Of a stretch of 19,924 nucleotides of DNA, positions 1 to 6,014 are shown piece after piece. Each line of letters begins with the position of its first letter. The stretch's first letter is position 1. The stretch covers positions 1 to 19,924 of the forward strand of contig JBBSGT010000022.1 of NCBI GenBank assembly GCA_038253825.1, in the 5' to 3' direction. The notes below the pieces were generated by a model. That model had not been told where the DNA came from. It saw nothing but the letters and a program-made list of their open reading frames with translations, and did no database searches. Origin of the DNA: JACDET01 sp038253825 (GTDB lineage Bacteria; Patescibacteriota; Microgenomatia; Levybacterales; UBA12049). A program made the position numbers and the translations under genes.

Positions 1-2
1 AA

Positions 3-98
3 ACTGCCCAGAAACAAGGACGAGACGTATTTCAAACGCTCAATGGTCTTCTTACTGGACAATTATCCCCGGCAATCCTCACTGCAAATGTCCACTAA
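3..98 (+). CDS. Transposase C-terminal fragment, IS66-like (partial, runs off left edge)
   Basis: The window opens inside a reading frame of 31 residues ending at TAA 96-98. The motif TAQKQGRDVFQTL resembles the C-terminal tail of IS66-family transposases, which typically end in a (S)TARKQGxxVFxxL-type helix followed by a short tail. The catalytic part would lie to the left of the window. The family call rests on this short tail only, so another transposase family is possible. It implies that a mobile element ends within roughly the first 100-180 bases. Confidence 0.5.
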   Translation, partial: TAQKQGRDVFQTLNGLLTGQLSPAILTANVH

Positions 99-195
99 CC
101 TACCTGGCATATTGGCTGGATACCCTTGACAATCCTATAGTGCAAAAAAGGATTATATTGGGGGTGTACTAAGTATGAGAATAAGTACGGAGGCT

Positions 196-354
196 TTAGT
201 TGATAATCTCGCGGATATCGATGCCTTGTTCTTCGGCACGTTGAAGTGCTTCGTCTTCTTTTCCTGAAAGGAATGCAGAACGAAGTTCTTCTACAAATTC
301 TTCAGGGAAGTCTATGCTTTTTTCTCGGTCATTGAGTTCTTCGTAATTACCCAT
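196..354 (-). CDS. 52-aa acidic small protein, function unknown
   Basis: A short frame starts at ATG 354-352 and stops at TAA 198-196, giving 52 residues (start MGNYEELNDREKS, end GIDIREIIN). It is rich in Glu and Asp (about 30 percent) and is predicted helical, without a membrane segment or Cys/His cluster. It resembles no family I can name. Support for a real gene is its own promoter: TAGACA (391-386) and TAAAAT (368-363) with a 17-nt spacer, the -10 ending 8 nt before the ATG, as at many other genes in this window. No Shine-Dalgarno is visible. It lies alone, divergent from the phosphoesterase operon. Confidence 0.6.
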   Translation of the reverse strand: MGNYEELNDREKSIDFPEEFVEELRSAFLSGKEDEALQRAEEQGIDIREIIN

Positions 355-362
355 AGAAAAGC

Positions 363-391
363 ATTTTACTATAAGTTATGTATTTTGTCTA
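363..391 (-). promoter_or_regulatory. Promoter of the 52-aa gene
   Basis: On the minus strand, TAGACA (391-386), a 17-nt spacer and TAAAAT (368-363) form a near-consensus sigma-70-type promoter. The -10 ends 8 nt before ATG 354, so the transcript should be leaderless or nearly so. Confidence 0.6.
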
Positions 392-517
392 CCCCCAAAT
401 GAAATTCGCTCTTATATGCAGAGTTTTGCACTCAGATGAAGGATTTGGAGACAGGGAAGAGGTGCTTTTGTGAGCAACTTTGTAGCCCCCAGTCCTTCTT
501 CACTTGTCCTGATACTG

Positions 518-523
518 TATAAT
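518..523 (+). promoter_or_regulatory. -10 box of the phosphoesterase operon
   Basis: A perfect TATAAT at 518-523 lies 6 nt before ATG 530. Transcription would begin at or next to the start codon. This favours ATG 530 over the in-frame upstream GTG at 470, which would place the promoter inside the gene. Confidence 0.6.
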
Positions 524-529
524 TTATCT

Positions 530-1066
530 ATGAAAGAGCAACTAGTGTTTGTTATCCACAAACACAAAGCCACCAACCTCCATTATGATTTCCGACTGCA
601 AATCGGCAATGTGATGCCTTCCTGGGCGATTGCTAAAGGCCCCAGTCTGGACAATGCGGTAAAGAGGCTTGCGCTCTCAACCACAGATCACGATATGGCG
701 TATCGGCATTTTGAGGGTGTTATTCCGCAGGGAGGTTACGGCGCCGGGCCGGTGATGATTTGGGATGAAGGGTATTATATCCCTGAGATTGAAGTTAGCA
801 AAGGCGTCCGGGAAGCAATTGCAGATTCGCAGCATGGCAATAAAGTCATGATGGAAGGTCTGGAAAAAGGCGAGCTCAAATTCGTCCTGCACGGCAAAAA
901 AATGAAAGGCTCCTTTGCCTTGGTCAAAACAAAAGGTTGGGGACCAAAAAATAGTTGGCTTCTGATCAAACATAAAGATGACTTTGTTCAGGAGGGCTAT
1001 GATGCCAACGAGTATGATTTCTCAGCCGTGAGTAACAAATCAGTTGACGAGATAGCAAAAGGATAA
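530..1066 (+). CDS. Stand-alone LigD-type DNA 3'-phosphoesterase
   Basis: This 178-aa protein corresponds to the 3'-phosphoesterase domain found at the N-terminus of bacterial LigD, the end-joining ligase. Such domains remove 3'-phosphate or a 3'-ribonucleotide from DNA ends to leave a ligatable 3'-OH. The metal and phosphate ligands are present with the spacing of the Pseudomonas enzyme: H12, H18, D20 and R22 in the HxxxxxLHYDFRL motif, then H54 and Y58 in TTDHDMAY. HFEGVIPQGGYGAG and a final SWLLIKHKDD segment are also typical. No ligase or polymerase domain follows, so it acts alone or with a separately encoded ligase. I chose ATG 530 because the open frame further upstream reads unlike the family and contains the -10 box. 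A YjbQ-family gene follows after 4 nt. Confidence 0.87.
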   Translation: MKEQLVFVIHKHKATNLHYDFRLQIGNVMPSWAIAKGPSLDNAVKRLALSTTDHDMAYRHFEGVIPQGGYGAGPVMIWDEGYYIPEIEVSKGVREAIADSQHGNKVMMEGLEKGELKFVLHGKKMKGSFALVKTKGWGPKNSWLLIKHKDDFVQEGYDANEYDFSAVSNKSVDEIAKG

Positions 1067-1070
1067 AACA

Positions 1071-1481
1071 ATGCAACACATAACGATTGCAACGAAAAAG
1101 CCAAAAGAAATTGTGGATATCACCGACCATATCCGTGATCTGGTTTCTCAGGAGAGTATTGAGGAAGGCATTTGTTTCTTATTCTGTCAGCATACTACTG
1201 CTGCACTGACGACTGCGGATCTTGATCCGGGAACAGATTTGGATATGCTCGATGCCTTTGAGGAAATGATGCCGAAATTACCGTATCGTCATCCGCACAA
1301 TCCAGCCCATGCGCCTGATCATATTCTTGCCTCACTCATTGGTCCGTCCTTGAGCATACCGATTGAAGAAGGACAACTGACACTGGGGACATGGCAAAGA
1401 ATTGTATTAGTGGAACTTGATGGACCTCGACAAAGAAAACTCACCTTACAAATACTTCCTCATTACAATTCAGGCAAATGA
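1071..1481 (+). CDS. YjbQ/UPF0047 family protein
   Basis: This 136-aa protein is full length for the YjbQ (UPF0047) family of small trimeric beta proteins. Members bind a metal through conserved histidines; weak thiamin-phosphate synthase activity has been reported for some, and the physiological role is unsettled. Visible hallmarks are CQHTTAALT (H41), the histidine cluster at residues 74-84 (HPHNPAHAPDH) and the closing strand QLTLGTWQRIVLVELDGPR at 102-120. It follows the phosphoesterase gene by 4 nt on the same strand and has no promoter of its own, so the two are probably one transcript. A link to DNA repair is suggested only by that arrangement. Confidence 0.87.
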   Translation: MQHITIATKKPKEIVDITDHIRDLVSQESIEEGICFLFCQHTTAALTTADLDPGTDLDMLDAFEEMMPKLPYRHPHNPAHAPDHILASLIGPSLSIPIEEGQLTLGTWQRIVLVELDGPRQRKLTLQILPHYNSGK

Positions 1482-1503
1482 TAATATATGCGAAAGATCT
1501 TCA

Positions 1504-1677
1504 TTAGAGATCCAATTTGCTAATTACCGCATCTGCCATCGTGTCAATTACCCGTTGATACATTTGCTCGAGTCTATTGTTGAGACGATCAATTACTTTT
1601 GCCAACTTTTCACTCGCATTTATTTCTGTGCGTTGTGATGTGAAATAATGGATACCTGCATAAACTTGTTCACTCAT
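1504..1677 (-). CDS. 57-aa helical small protein with strong Shine-Dalgarno
   Basis: The frame runs from ATG 1677-1675 to TAA 1506-1504 (57 residues, beginning MSEQVYAGIHYF). GGAGGT (1690-1685) sits 7 nt before the ATG, one of the best ribosome sites in the window, and marks it as a real gene. The C-terminal two thirds (about residues 20-57) is an amphipathic helix with Leu/Ile/Val at heptad-like spacing, suggesting an oligomer or a binding partner. There is no membrane segment and no family I recognise. It is convergent with the YjbQ gene, with a gap of 22 nt. A perfect palindrome at 1698-1715 overlaps its likely -10 and points to control by a dimeric repressor. Confidence 0.65.
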   Translation of the reverse strand: MSEQVYAGIHYFTSQRTEINASEKLAKVIDRLNNRLEQMYQRVIDTMADAVISKLDL

Positions 1678-1684
1678 AGTTAAG

Positions 1685-1690
1685 ACCTCC
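1685..1690 (-). promoter_or_regulatory. Strong Shine-Dalgarno of the 57-aa gene
   Basis: GGAGGT lies 7 nt before ATG 1677 on the minus strand. It is notable because most genes here have no such site. Confidence 0.75.
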
Positions 1691-1697
1691 TTTCTCT

Positions 1698-1715
1698 TAG
1701 TATTACGTAATACTA
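1698..1715 (-). promoter_or_regulatory. 18-bp perfect palindrome, probable operator
   Basis: TAGTATTACGTAATACTA is a perfect 9+9 palindrome. On the minus strand the hexamer TATAGT (1717-1712), a plausible -10 for the 57-aa gene, overlaps it. A dimeric repressor bound here would block that promoter. The regulator is unknown. Confidence 0.5.
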
Positions 1716-2140
1716 TACAGTTTGTTTCTTAAAAGTAGTTATAAGATTCTGTATGTTTTGTGTGAGGATGGTAAGAACGTGGAGATTCACCATGTGGGTA
1801 AAATGGTTGAGTTTTTCATGGGTTGTGATCAACGCTTAAGATTGATTTAACAATCTCTGTACGTTCTCGTACCAATCACCGATAACCTAATGGTTTCTTG
1901 AGCCTATATTTTCTTACATGGTGCTCATTTCACAAAGGTGAACTAGGTATAGCTTTGTCTTGAAGTAGTAGCACATAAGTATAGTGGAACATGGTGCATT
2001 TTGTTTAGGAATCCGGCGTTTATCAATATTTGAAGCTAAATATTTGTCATGAAACCTTTATTCTGCGACGTGATGAGAGAAAAAAGCACTATCCTACGCT
2101 TTTTCAGCTATTTCTTTCTGTTTTTAAACAGAGGAATAAA
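1716..2140. other. Region without a recognisable gene
   Basis: I find no convincing gene here. A plus frame open over 1701-1850 has a protein-like stretch around YVLCEDGKNVEIHHVGKM but no start codon and no family match; it may be a remnant or chance. Short hairpins (AGATTG/CAATCT near 1841-1858; GTACG/CGTAC near 1860-1873) are too weak to interpret. Terminator-like hairpins lie at 2081-2132. Confidence 0.4.
2081..2132 (-). terminator. Terminator-like hairpins after the multi-HTH gene
   Basis: Two A/T-rich inverted repeats follow the stop of the minus-strand gene ending at 2141: TCTGTTT/AAACAGA at 2117-2132 and AAAAAGC/GCTTTTT at 2081-2104 with a 10-nt loop and a U-run. Both are low in G+C, so termination is plausible but not certain. 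Confidence 0.4.
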
Positions 2141-3577
2141 TTAAATTTTCGGATTAGCTCTCTTCGTTAAGTTTTGTAAAGAATTTACAGGAACACGCGT
2201 CTTATCACGTACCTTTTTTTCTTGGTAATTCCTCCTCAACATATATTGAGCAACAGGATGATGAATGTCATAACCCAACCCTTCCTCCAACAGAGCAAAA
2301 AGCCTATAATCCCGAAGATGCTGTTTATCTTGCTCGAGATAACTAATTTCTTTATGTGTAAAGCTTCTCCTTTGAATCAAAGCAGCAAGCGATCTTTGTG
2401 ACATTTTTTTACTGCCTATGTTTTTACGTTCTCTGAGAAACTTTATTGCCTGCCCGAGTGTTTCTTTCGATTGTATTTCATCCATTACTTCAGAGTCATC
2501 AGTTGATAGAGGAGGCCCCTCATTATTGTCTTGAGAATCTGCAACAATCAGAAATCTTTCATGCATTACCCCTTGCAGTGTTTCAGCATTTATAGGCTCA
2601 TCAGGAGATATAATTTTATGTCTAATTACTTTTCTCCATGTACTATCAGGTGGTAAGTCCAACCACCGATTAGTCATGTCATCTTCTAATCTCGATCCGA
2701 GAACTCTCCCTAATTCAATATCTCTTACTGTATTTTCTGACTTAAATAGTTTCTTTCCTACCTCAGATCGTTCTTGTCCTTGGAGAGTCCTTATGTAGTC
2801 GAATACTTTACCAATAGATGCATTTTGGAGGTCTTCAAGCGTCATCACATCATAATTTTGCGATTTCAAACGGAGTAACTGAGCAATTTCACCATCAGGA
2901 TCAAACGTTGTGTCTATAATCCTGTTAACATAAGGCAAACGTAACCCCCTCTTACCCTCTTCAACAAAGGTAAGCTCACCCACAGATATGCCACATTCTT
3001 CTGCAAATTCTGCTCGGGTTTGACTACTAGCAACGCGTAAAAACCATACTGCTTCACCAAATGGTATCTGTTTGATCGTATCAAACCACTTTTGTTCTTC
3101 TGTTACTTCGGTTTCAGGATCTGCTATCGCCAACGTATCCACCGGAGGTGTGTGAGTTTTTTTGTCGAAAACAACTTTTCCGGGAAATGGCTCCAGCAAA
3201 TCATCTATTCTAGCACGTTCTACAGGAGGTAATGTTGCTGCCATTACATGAGTAATTGCTCCCTCTGCAATTACATCGCCTTCTGGGGAAAGCTTTCCAA
3301 TGGTATAGATTATTTTATTTGCATTTCCAACATGATCGGATATTTTGCGATTCCCTCGTTCTATCTCTCTGTAAGAAACTTCTAAAATTCCAGCTTTTTT
3401 TGCGAATGCTGCCGCTGACAAACCGTGTATTTGTCTTACTGCTTTAAGATATAATTCCCGTTGATGTGGTTCCTCTGATCTATTGATAGATCTAATTTTA
3501 ACCTCGACTTCTGTGGGATCGATGTGTGACGTATTGCCAACAGTGCTCCTCCCGATTGTTTGTTCCCCTTCTGACAT
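2141..3577 (-). CDS. Protein with about four XRE-like helix-turn-helix units
   Basis: This 478-aa soluble protein seems to be built from four XRE/Cro-like DNA-binding units joined by acidic linkers: about residues 42-80 (LSAAAFAKKAGILEVSYREIERG), 175-215 (TRAEFAEECGISVGELTFVEEG), 257-295 (ERSEVGKKLFKSENTVRDIELG) and 374-420 (SQRSLAALIQ..FTHKEISYLEQD). Each has the xxLA/FA.. plus ..I/L..IExG pattern of the family. No enzyme domain is visible. Most XRE regulators have one such unit, so an array of four is unusual. A -10 TAAAAT (3590-3585) ends 7 nt before ATG 3577, and an inverted repeat at 3592-3606 adjoins it, which suggests autoregulation. The repeat boundaries are by eye, and units 2-4 are more diverged than unit 1. 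Confidence 0.7.
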   Translation of the reverse strand: MSEGEQTIGRSTVGNTSHIDPTEVEVKIRSINRSEEPHQRELYLKAVRQIHGLSAAAFAKKAGILEVSYREIERGNRKISDHVGNANKIIYTIGKLSPEGDVIAEGAITHVMAATLPPVERARIDDLLEPFPGKVVFDKKTHTPPVDTLAIADPETEVTEEQKWFDTIKQIPFGEAVWFLRVASSQTRAEFAEECGISVGELTFVEEGKRGLRLPYVNRIIDTTFDPDGEIAQLLRLKSQNYDVMTLEDLQNASIGKVFDYIRTLQGQERSEVGKKLFKSENTVRDIELGRVLGSRLEDDMTNRWLDLPPDSTWRKVIRHKIISPDEPINAETLQGVMHERFLIVADSQDNNEGPPLSTDDSEVMDEIQSKETLGQAIKFLRERKNIGSKKMSQRSLAALIQRRSFTHKEISYLEQDKQHLRDYRLFALLEEGLGYDIHHPVAQYMLRRNYQEKKVRDKTRVPVNSLQNLTKRANPKI

Positions 3578-3584
3578 GGAGGGT

Positions 3585-3606
3585 ATTTTACCACAATTAG
3601 GTTGTG
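3585..3606 (-). promoter_or_regulatory. Promoter and putative operator of the multi-HTH gene
   Basis: On the minus strand TAAAAT (3590-3585) lies 7 nt before ATG 3577. Immediately upstream, CACAA and TTGTG (3592-3596 and 3602-3606) form an inverted repeat with a 5-nt spacer, in a position where a bound HTH protein would block transcription. Confidence 0.45.
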
Positions 3607-3877
3607 ATCATATCGGACGTAGTTAAATATTGGATAAAGTGAGACTCTTTATCGTATCAAAATAAATAATGGAGAGAACGATCAGGAGTGTTAATACTTC
3701 CTTAATTACGAAGAACTATTCTCCAAACCAACCTCTAAGGTTGTGAAGTTGTTGAGACAAATACTGAAGTTTTAAACGGTTGATTTGTAAATCTCCCAAC
3801 CAAAGAAGTGAAAAGCGACAAGAAAACTTACCTCAAAACACTCCTCAGTATAGCCCATAGCGTATTTTGACTCTTTA
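3607..3877. other. Intergenic region, possible decayed coding sequence
   Basis: No intact gene. Two plus-strand stretches read like protein, in different frames: about 3713-3772 (around SKPTSKVVKLLRQI) and 3784-3867 (around KEVKSDKKTYLKTLLSIAHS). They could be pieces of a broken helical or DNA-binding protein, but neither has a start codon and I cannot assign a family. Confidence 0.3.
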
Positions 3878-3886
3878 TGCTATACT
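3878..3886 (+). promoter_or_regulatory. Extended -10 promoter of the 53-aa/SPFH operon
   Basis: TGCTATACT is an extended -10 element (TGn plus TATACT 3881-3886), ending 8 nt before ATG 3895. The identical nonamer precedes the FAD oxidase gene at 18400-18408. Confidence 0.55.
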
Positions 3887-3894
3887 CCTCAGCT

Positions 3895-4056
3895 ATGAGA
3901 CATAAAATGGCATTTAAAGGTATAATTTTGGGAGCCATTATAGATGTTGGTGGTATAAATATATGGGAAATCATCGCAGCGATATATTCATTGTCACATG
4001 CTGAACAAACAAGCCACCTGTTGGAAAAAAGAAGAAAGTTAGGAGTAAAAAAATGA
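3895..4056 (+). CDS. 53-aa membrane protein coupled to the SPFH gene
   Basis: A 53-residue frame starts at ATG 3895 and ends at TGA 4054-4056, which overlaps the ATG of the SPFH gene (ATGA at 4053-4056). An extended -10 (3878-3886) ends 8 nt upstream. A hydrophobic helix (about residues 6-33, GIILGAIIDVGGINIWEIIAAI) is followed by a basic tail (EKRRKLGVKK), so it should be a single-pass protein with its tail in the cytoplasm. The overlap implies translational coupling and a possible partnership with the SPFH protein. I know no family for it. Confidence 0.6.
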   Translation: MRHKMAFKGIILGAIIDVGGINIWEIIAAIYSLSHAEQTSHLLEKRRKLGVKK

Positions 4057-4808
4057 AAATACCAATGAAGTATATAGCTTATGGCATTCTGGGACTGCTC
4101 ATCGTGATTCTCTTTTTTGGTACGTTTGCCTTCGTGGGAGCTGGAAACGTTGGCGTGGTAACAAGATTTGGAGCAGTTAATAGAGTGGTATATCCAGGTG
4201 TTGTGTTAAAAATTCCTCTTATTGAAGGTGTTACTGCTATGGATACTCGAACACAAAAGGATCAAGTGGATGCTTCATCTGCGTCAAAGGACTTACAGAC
4301 TGTACATTCAACCATCGCAGTCAATTATCATTTACAAGGTTCGCAAGCTGTTAGTGTGTATCAAAATATTGGGAGTGATTATCAAGATAAGGTAGTTGCC
4401 CCTGCTCTACAGGAAACGTTTAAATCAATAACGTCACAATATACTGCGGAAGAACTCATTACAAAAAGAGAATTATTACGTCAACAAGCACAAGATTCTT
4501 TGACAAAAAAATTAACTCGATATTATATTATCGTCGATAATTTTAATATCGTAAATTTTGATTTTTCGTCAGACTTTAATAATGCTATTGAACAGAAACA
4601 AGTAGCGCAACAAAATTTAGAGAAGGCAAAAATAGAAGCTGCAACAGCTTTAACGCAAGCAACAGGTCAAGCAAATGCCCAAGCAGAATTAAAAAATAGT
4701 GGCAGTCTTACTCCTGAATATCTAGAATTTTTAGCAATTCAGAAATGGAATGGTACGTTGCCAAATGCGACAAATGGAGTTCCATTTATTAACATACCGG
4801 TAAAATAG
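4053..4808 (+). CDS. SPFH/prohibitin-family membrane protein
   Basis: This 251-aa protein has one N-terminal membrane helix (about residues 6-29) followed by an SPFH/band-7 domain (about 30-185). Characteristic features are VGVVTRFGAVNRVVYPGVVLKIPLIEGV, DTRTQKDQVDASSASKDLQTV and the later VAPALQETFKSITSQYTAEELITKRE. A coiled-coil, Ala/Gln-rich stretch (about 180-215) precedes the end. These proteins form oligomeric rings at membranes and modulate proteases such as FtsH or organise lipid domains. Length and layout match bacterial prohibitin/HflC-like proteins. AGGAG about 7 nt upstream is a good ribosome site, and the start overlaps the stop of the 53-aa gene. The partner protease is not in the window. 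Confidence 0.9.
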   Translation: MKIPMKYIAYGILGLLIVILFFGTFAFVGAGNVGVVTRFGAVNRVVYPGVVLKIPLIEGVTAMDTRTQKDQVDASSASKDLQTVHSTIAVNYHLQGSQAVSVYQNIGSDYQDKVVAPALQETFKSITSQYTAEELITKRELLRQQAQDSLTKKLTRYYIIVDNFNIVNFDFSSDFNNAIEQKQVAQQNLEKAKIEAATALTQATGQANAQAELKNSGSLTPEYLEFLAIQKWNGTLPNATNGVPFINIPVK

Positions 4809-4865
4809 TTTCAACAGCTTCCTAAGTTCTGCATGTTAATACTACTTAAACAATTTCGTGCTCTG

Positions 4866-5108
4866 CTACTCTATCACTAAAATTTGCTTTTTCCTGCAGT
4901 AGCGATTAATATCATCGATTCTCTCCCTGCCAAGAAATAATCATAGACCATAGATCCGGCCAAAAGTACCCTCCAGAGCTGTATCTCGATGAAGCTTATC
5001 TTTATCGGTCTTCTTCTCTTTACTTTTTTTGCGCAAAATATCGAGATGAATTGCTTTATGCTCATCAGCAGAAGGCAAGGTCTCTATGTCAAAAAAGAGT
5101 TTAATTAT
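4866..5108 (-). pseudogene. Decayed 3'-5' exonuclease gene (PolB-exonuclease-like)
   Basis: Reading the minus strand from 5108, one frame gives IKLFFDIETLPSADEHKA, then KLHRDTALEGTFGRI to about 4950. This matches the N-terminus of predicted DEDD-type 3'-5' exonucleases with their DIETLP catalytic motif and the TALxGxFGRI segment. The frame then hits TGA (4943-4941). The family's C-terminus appears in the next frame as GSMVYDYFLAGRE and in a third as RIDDINRYCRKK, ending at TAG 4868-4866. About 100 or more central residues are missing, so the gene has an internal deletion and frameshifts. The expected start codon is ATA (5108-5106) instead of ATG, and a -10 TATAGT (5120-5115) lies 6 nt upstream, the spacing used by intact genes here. 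The plus-strand frame at 4989-5186 is a shadow of this remnant. Confidence 0.65.
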
Positions 5109-5195
5109 GGAGATACTATAAGGATAAATACAAGTAAAATTATAGGACTTGAATTAAAAATACTATATAGAGTAGAATATTTTTAGAGTAACAAA

Positions 5196-5840
5196 ATGAA
5201 ACGTTTAAAGGCATTTATAAGCTATTCTTCAAAGCAAAAAACAGTAGGTGGTAGGTTTAAACACTGTTTAGAGAACTATTGTGGCTATGAAGTTTTTGTT
5301 GCTCATAGCGATATGCCCGCGGCATCGATATTTCCTGAAGTGATCATCGATGCGATTAAAAAATCAGATTTCTTTATTCCATTAATTTCAGCAGAGTTTA
5401 AGTCTTCGGACTACAGCGACCAAGAAACTGGAGCAGCTGTGATAATTGAGAAAAAAGTGATTCCAATTAAACTTGGACATATAAATCCATACGGATTAAT
5501 TAACCATATTCATGCTCTGCAGTATGAAAAAGAACCTGATGACCCATTTTTAACTGACAATGTTAAGGAGTTGGTTTTGACTATTGCACAAATTGGCCTA
5601 AAACTTGAGCAATATCATCCTAAAGCAATCGAATCGTTATTATATGCATTTTGCAATAGCGAATCATACACCTCTACAAATGCGACAATTGAGATAATGG
5701 TGAAGTATGATCAGTTTACAGAAGAGCAGTTGCAGAAAATTATAAATGCAATCAAAAATAATATAGAAATTCAGGGTGCGTTTGGTTTGAAAAAATTAAT
5801 AAAATTCTTACGAGATAAATACAGTATTTCCATTGACTGA
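5196..5840 (+). CDS. TIR-domain protein, probable NADase effector of defence
   Basis: Residues 1 to about 130 of this 214-aa protein form a TIR domain: the first strand KAFISYSSKQK (5-15), GYEVFVAHSDM (30-40), DAIKKSDFFIPLIS (52-65) and SDYSDQETGAA (71-81). E77 in DQETGAA sits where the catalytic glutamate of NAD-cleaving TIR domains lies, followed by the strand VIPIKL. The C-terminal part (about 135-214) is helical and has no domain I recognise; it may be a sensor or an oligomerisation part. TIR proteins of bacteria usually deplete NAD or make cyclic ADP-ribose signals on phage infection. It lies next to a type I restriction operon. A weak -10 (TAGAGT, 5184-5189) ends 6 nt before the ATG. 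A 57-aa gene begins within its stop codon. Confidence 0.82.
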   Translation: MKRLKAFISYSSKQKTVGGRFKHCLENYCGYEVFVAHSDMPAASIFPEVIIDAIKKSDFFIPLISAEFKSSDYSDQETGAAVIIEKKVIPIKLGHINPYGLINHIHALQYEKEPDDPFLTDNVKELVLTIAQIGLKLEQYHPKAIESLLYAFCNSESYTSTNATIEIMVKYDQFTEEQLQKIINAIKNNIEIQGAFGLKKLIKFLRDKYSISID

Positions 5841-6013
5841 TGGATAACATCATTGTATTATTGATTTATTATATGAAATCAGATAAAGCTAAAGATACAA
5901 AAGAACAATACGAACAGGTTGTGGAGCTTGTGAAAAGGGCAGAAAAAGCTGCTGAGAAATTCATTGAACAGAATAAAAAAATGGACACTAAATTACAAGT
6001 AAAATGTTTATAG
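5840..6013 (+). CDS. 57-aa coiled-coil protein coupled to the TIR gene
   Basis: ATG 5840-5842 shares one base with the TIR stop codon (TGATG), a classic arrangement for translational re-initiation. The frame ends at TAG 6011-6013, one base before the convergent hsdM-S stop. The 57-residue product starts with a short hydrophobic stretch (NIIVLLIYY, residues 3-11), then is a charged Lys/Glu helix (about 13-50, with EQVVELVKRAEKAAEKFIEQ) that should form a coiled coil. A membrane tether or a small partner of the TIR protein would fit, but no family is known to me. ATG 5873 (residue 12) is a possible alternative start that would remove the hydrophobic part. Confidence 0.55.
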   Translation: MDNIIVLLIYYMKSDKAKDTKEQYEQVVELVKRAEKAAEKFIEQNKKMDTKLQVKCL

Positions 6014-6014
6014 T

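Noticed and set aside
126..159. TTGACA near 126 with TATATT near 154 as a plus-strand promoter
   Set aside because: The spacing is 22 nt, too long, and no plus-strand gene follows.
470..529. Upstream GTG start extending the phosphoesterase by 20 residues
   Set aside because: The extension contains the TATAAT promoter box and does not resemble the family's N-terminus.
1496..1512. GATCT/AGATC hairpin between the convergent YjbQ and 57-aa genes
   Set aside because: A 5-bp A/T-rich stem without a T-run, overlapping the end of the 57-aa gene, is too weak to call a terminator.
4877..5065. 62-aa minus-strand frame as an intact gene
   Set aside because: Only its middle (GSMVYDYFLAGRE) fits a family; the rest is out-of-frame readthrough of the decayed exonuclease gene.
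4989..5186. 65-aa plus-strand frame just before the TIR gene
   Set aside because: It lies opposite the exonuclease remnant, whose family motifs are on the minus strand; its hydrophobic start is the complement of Lys/Glu-rich coding sequence.
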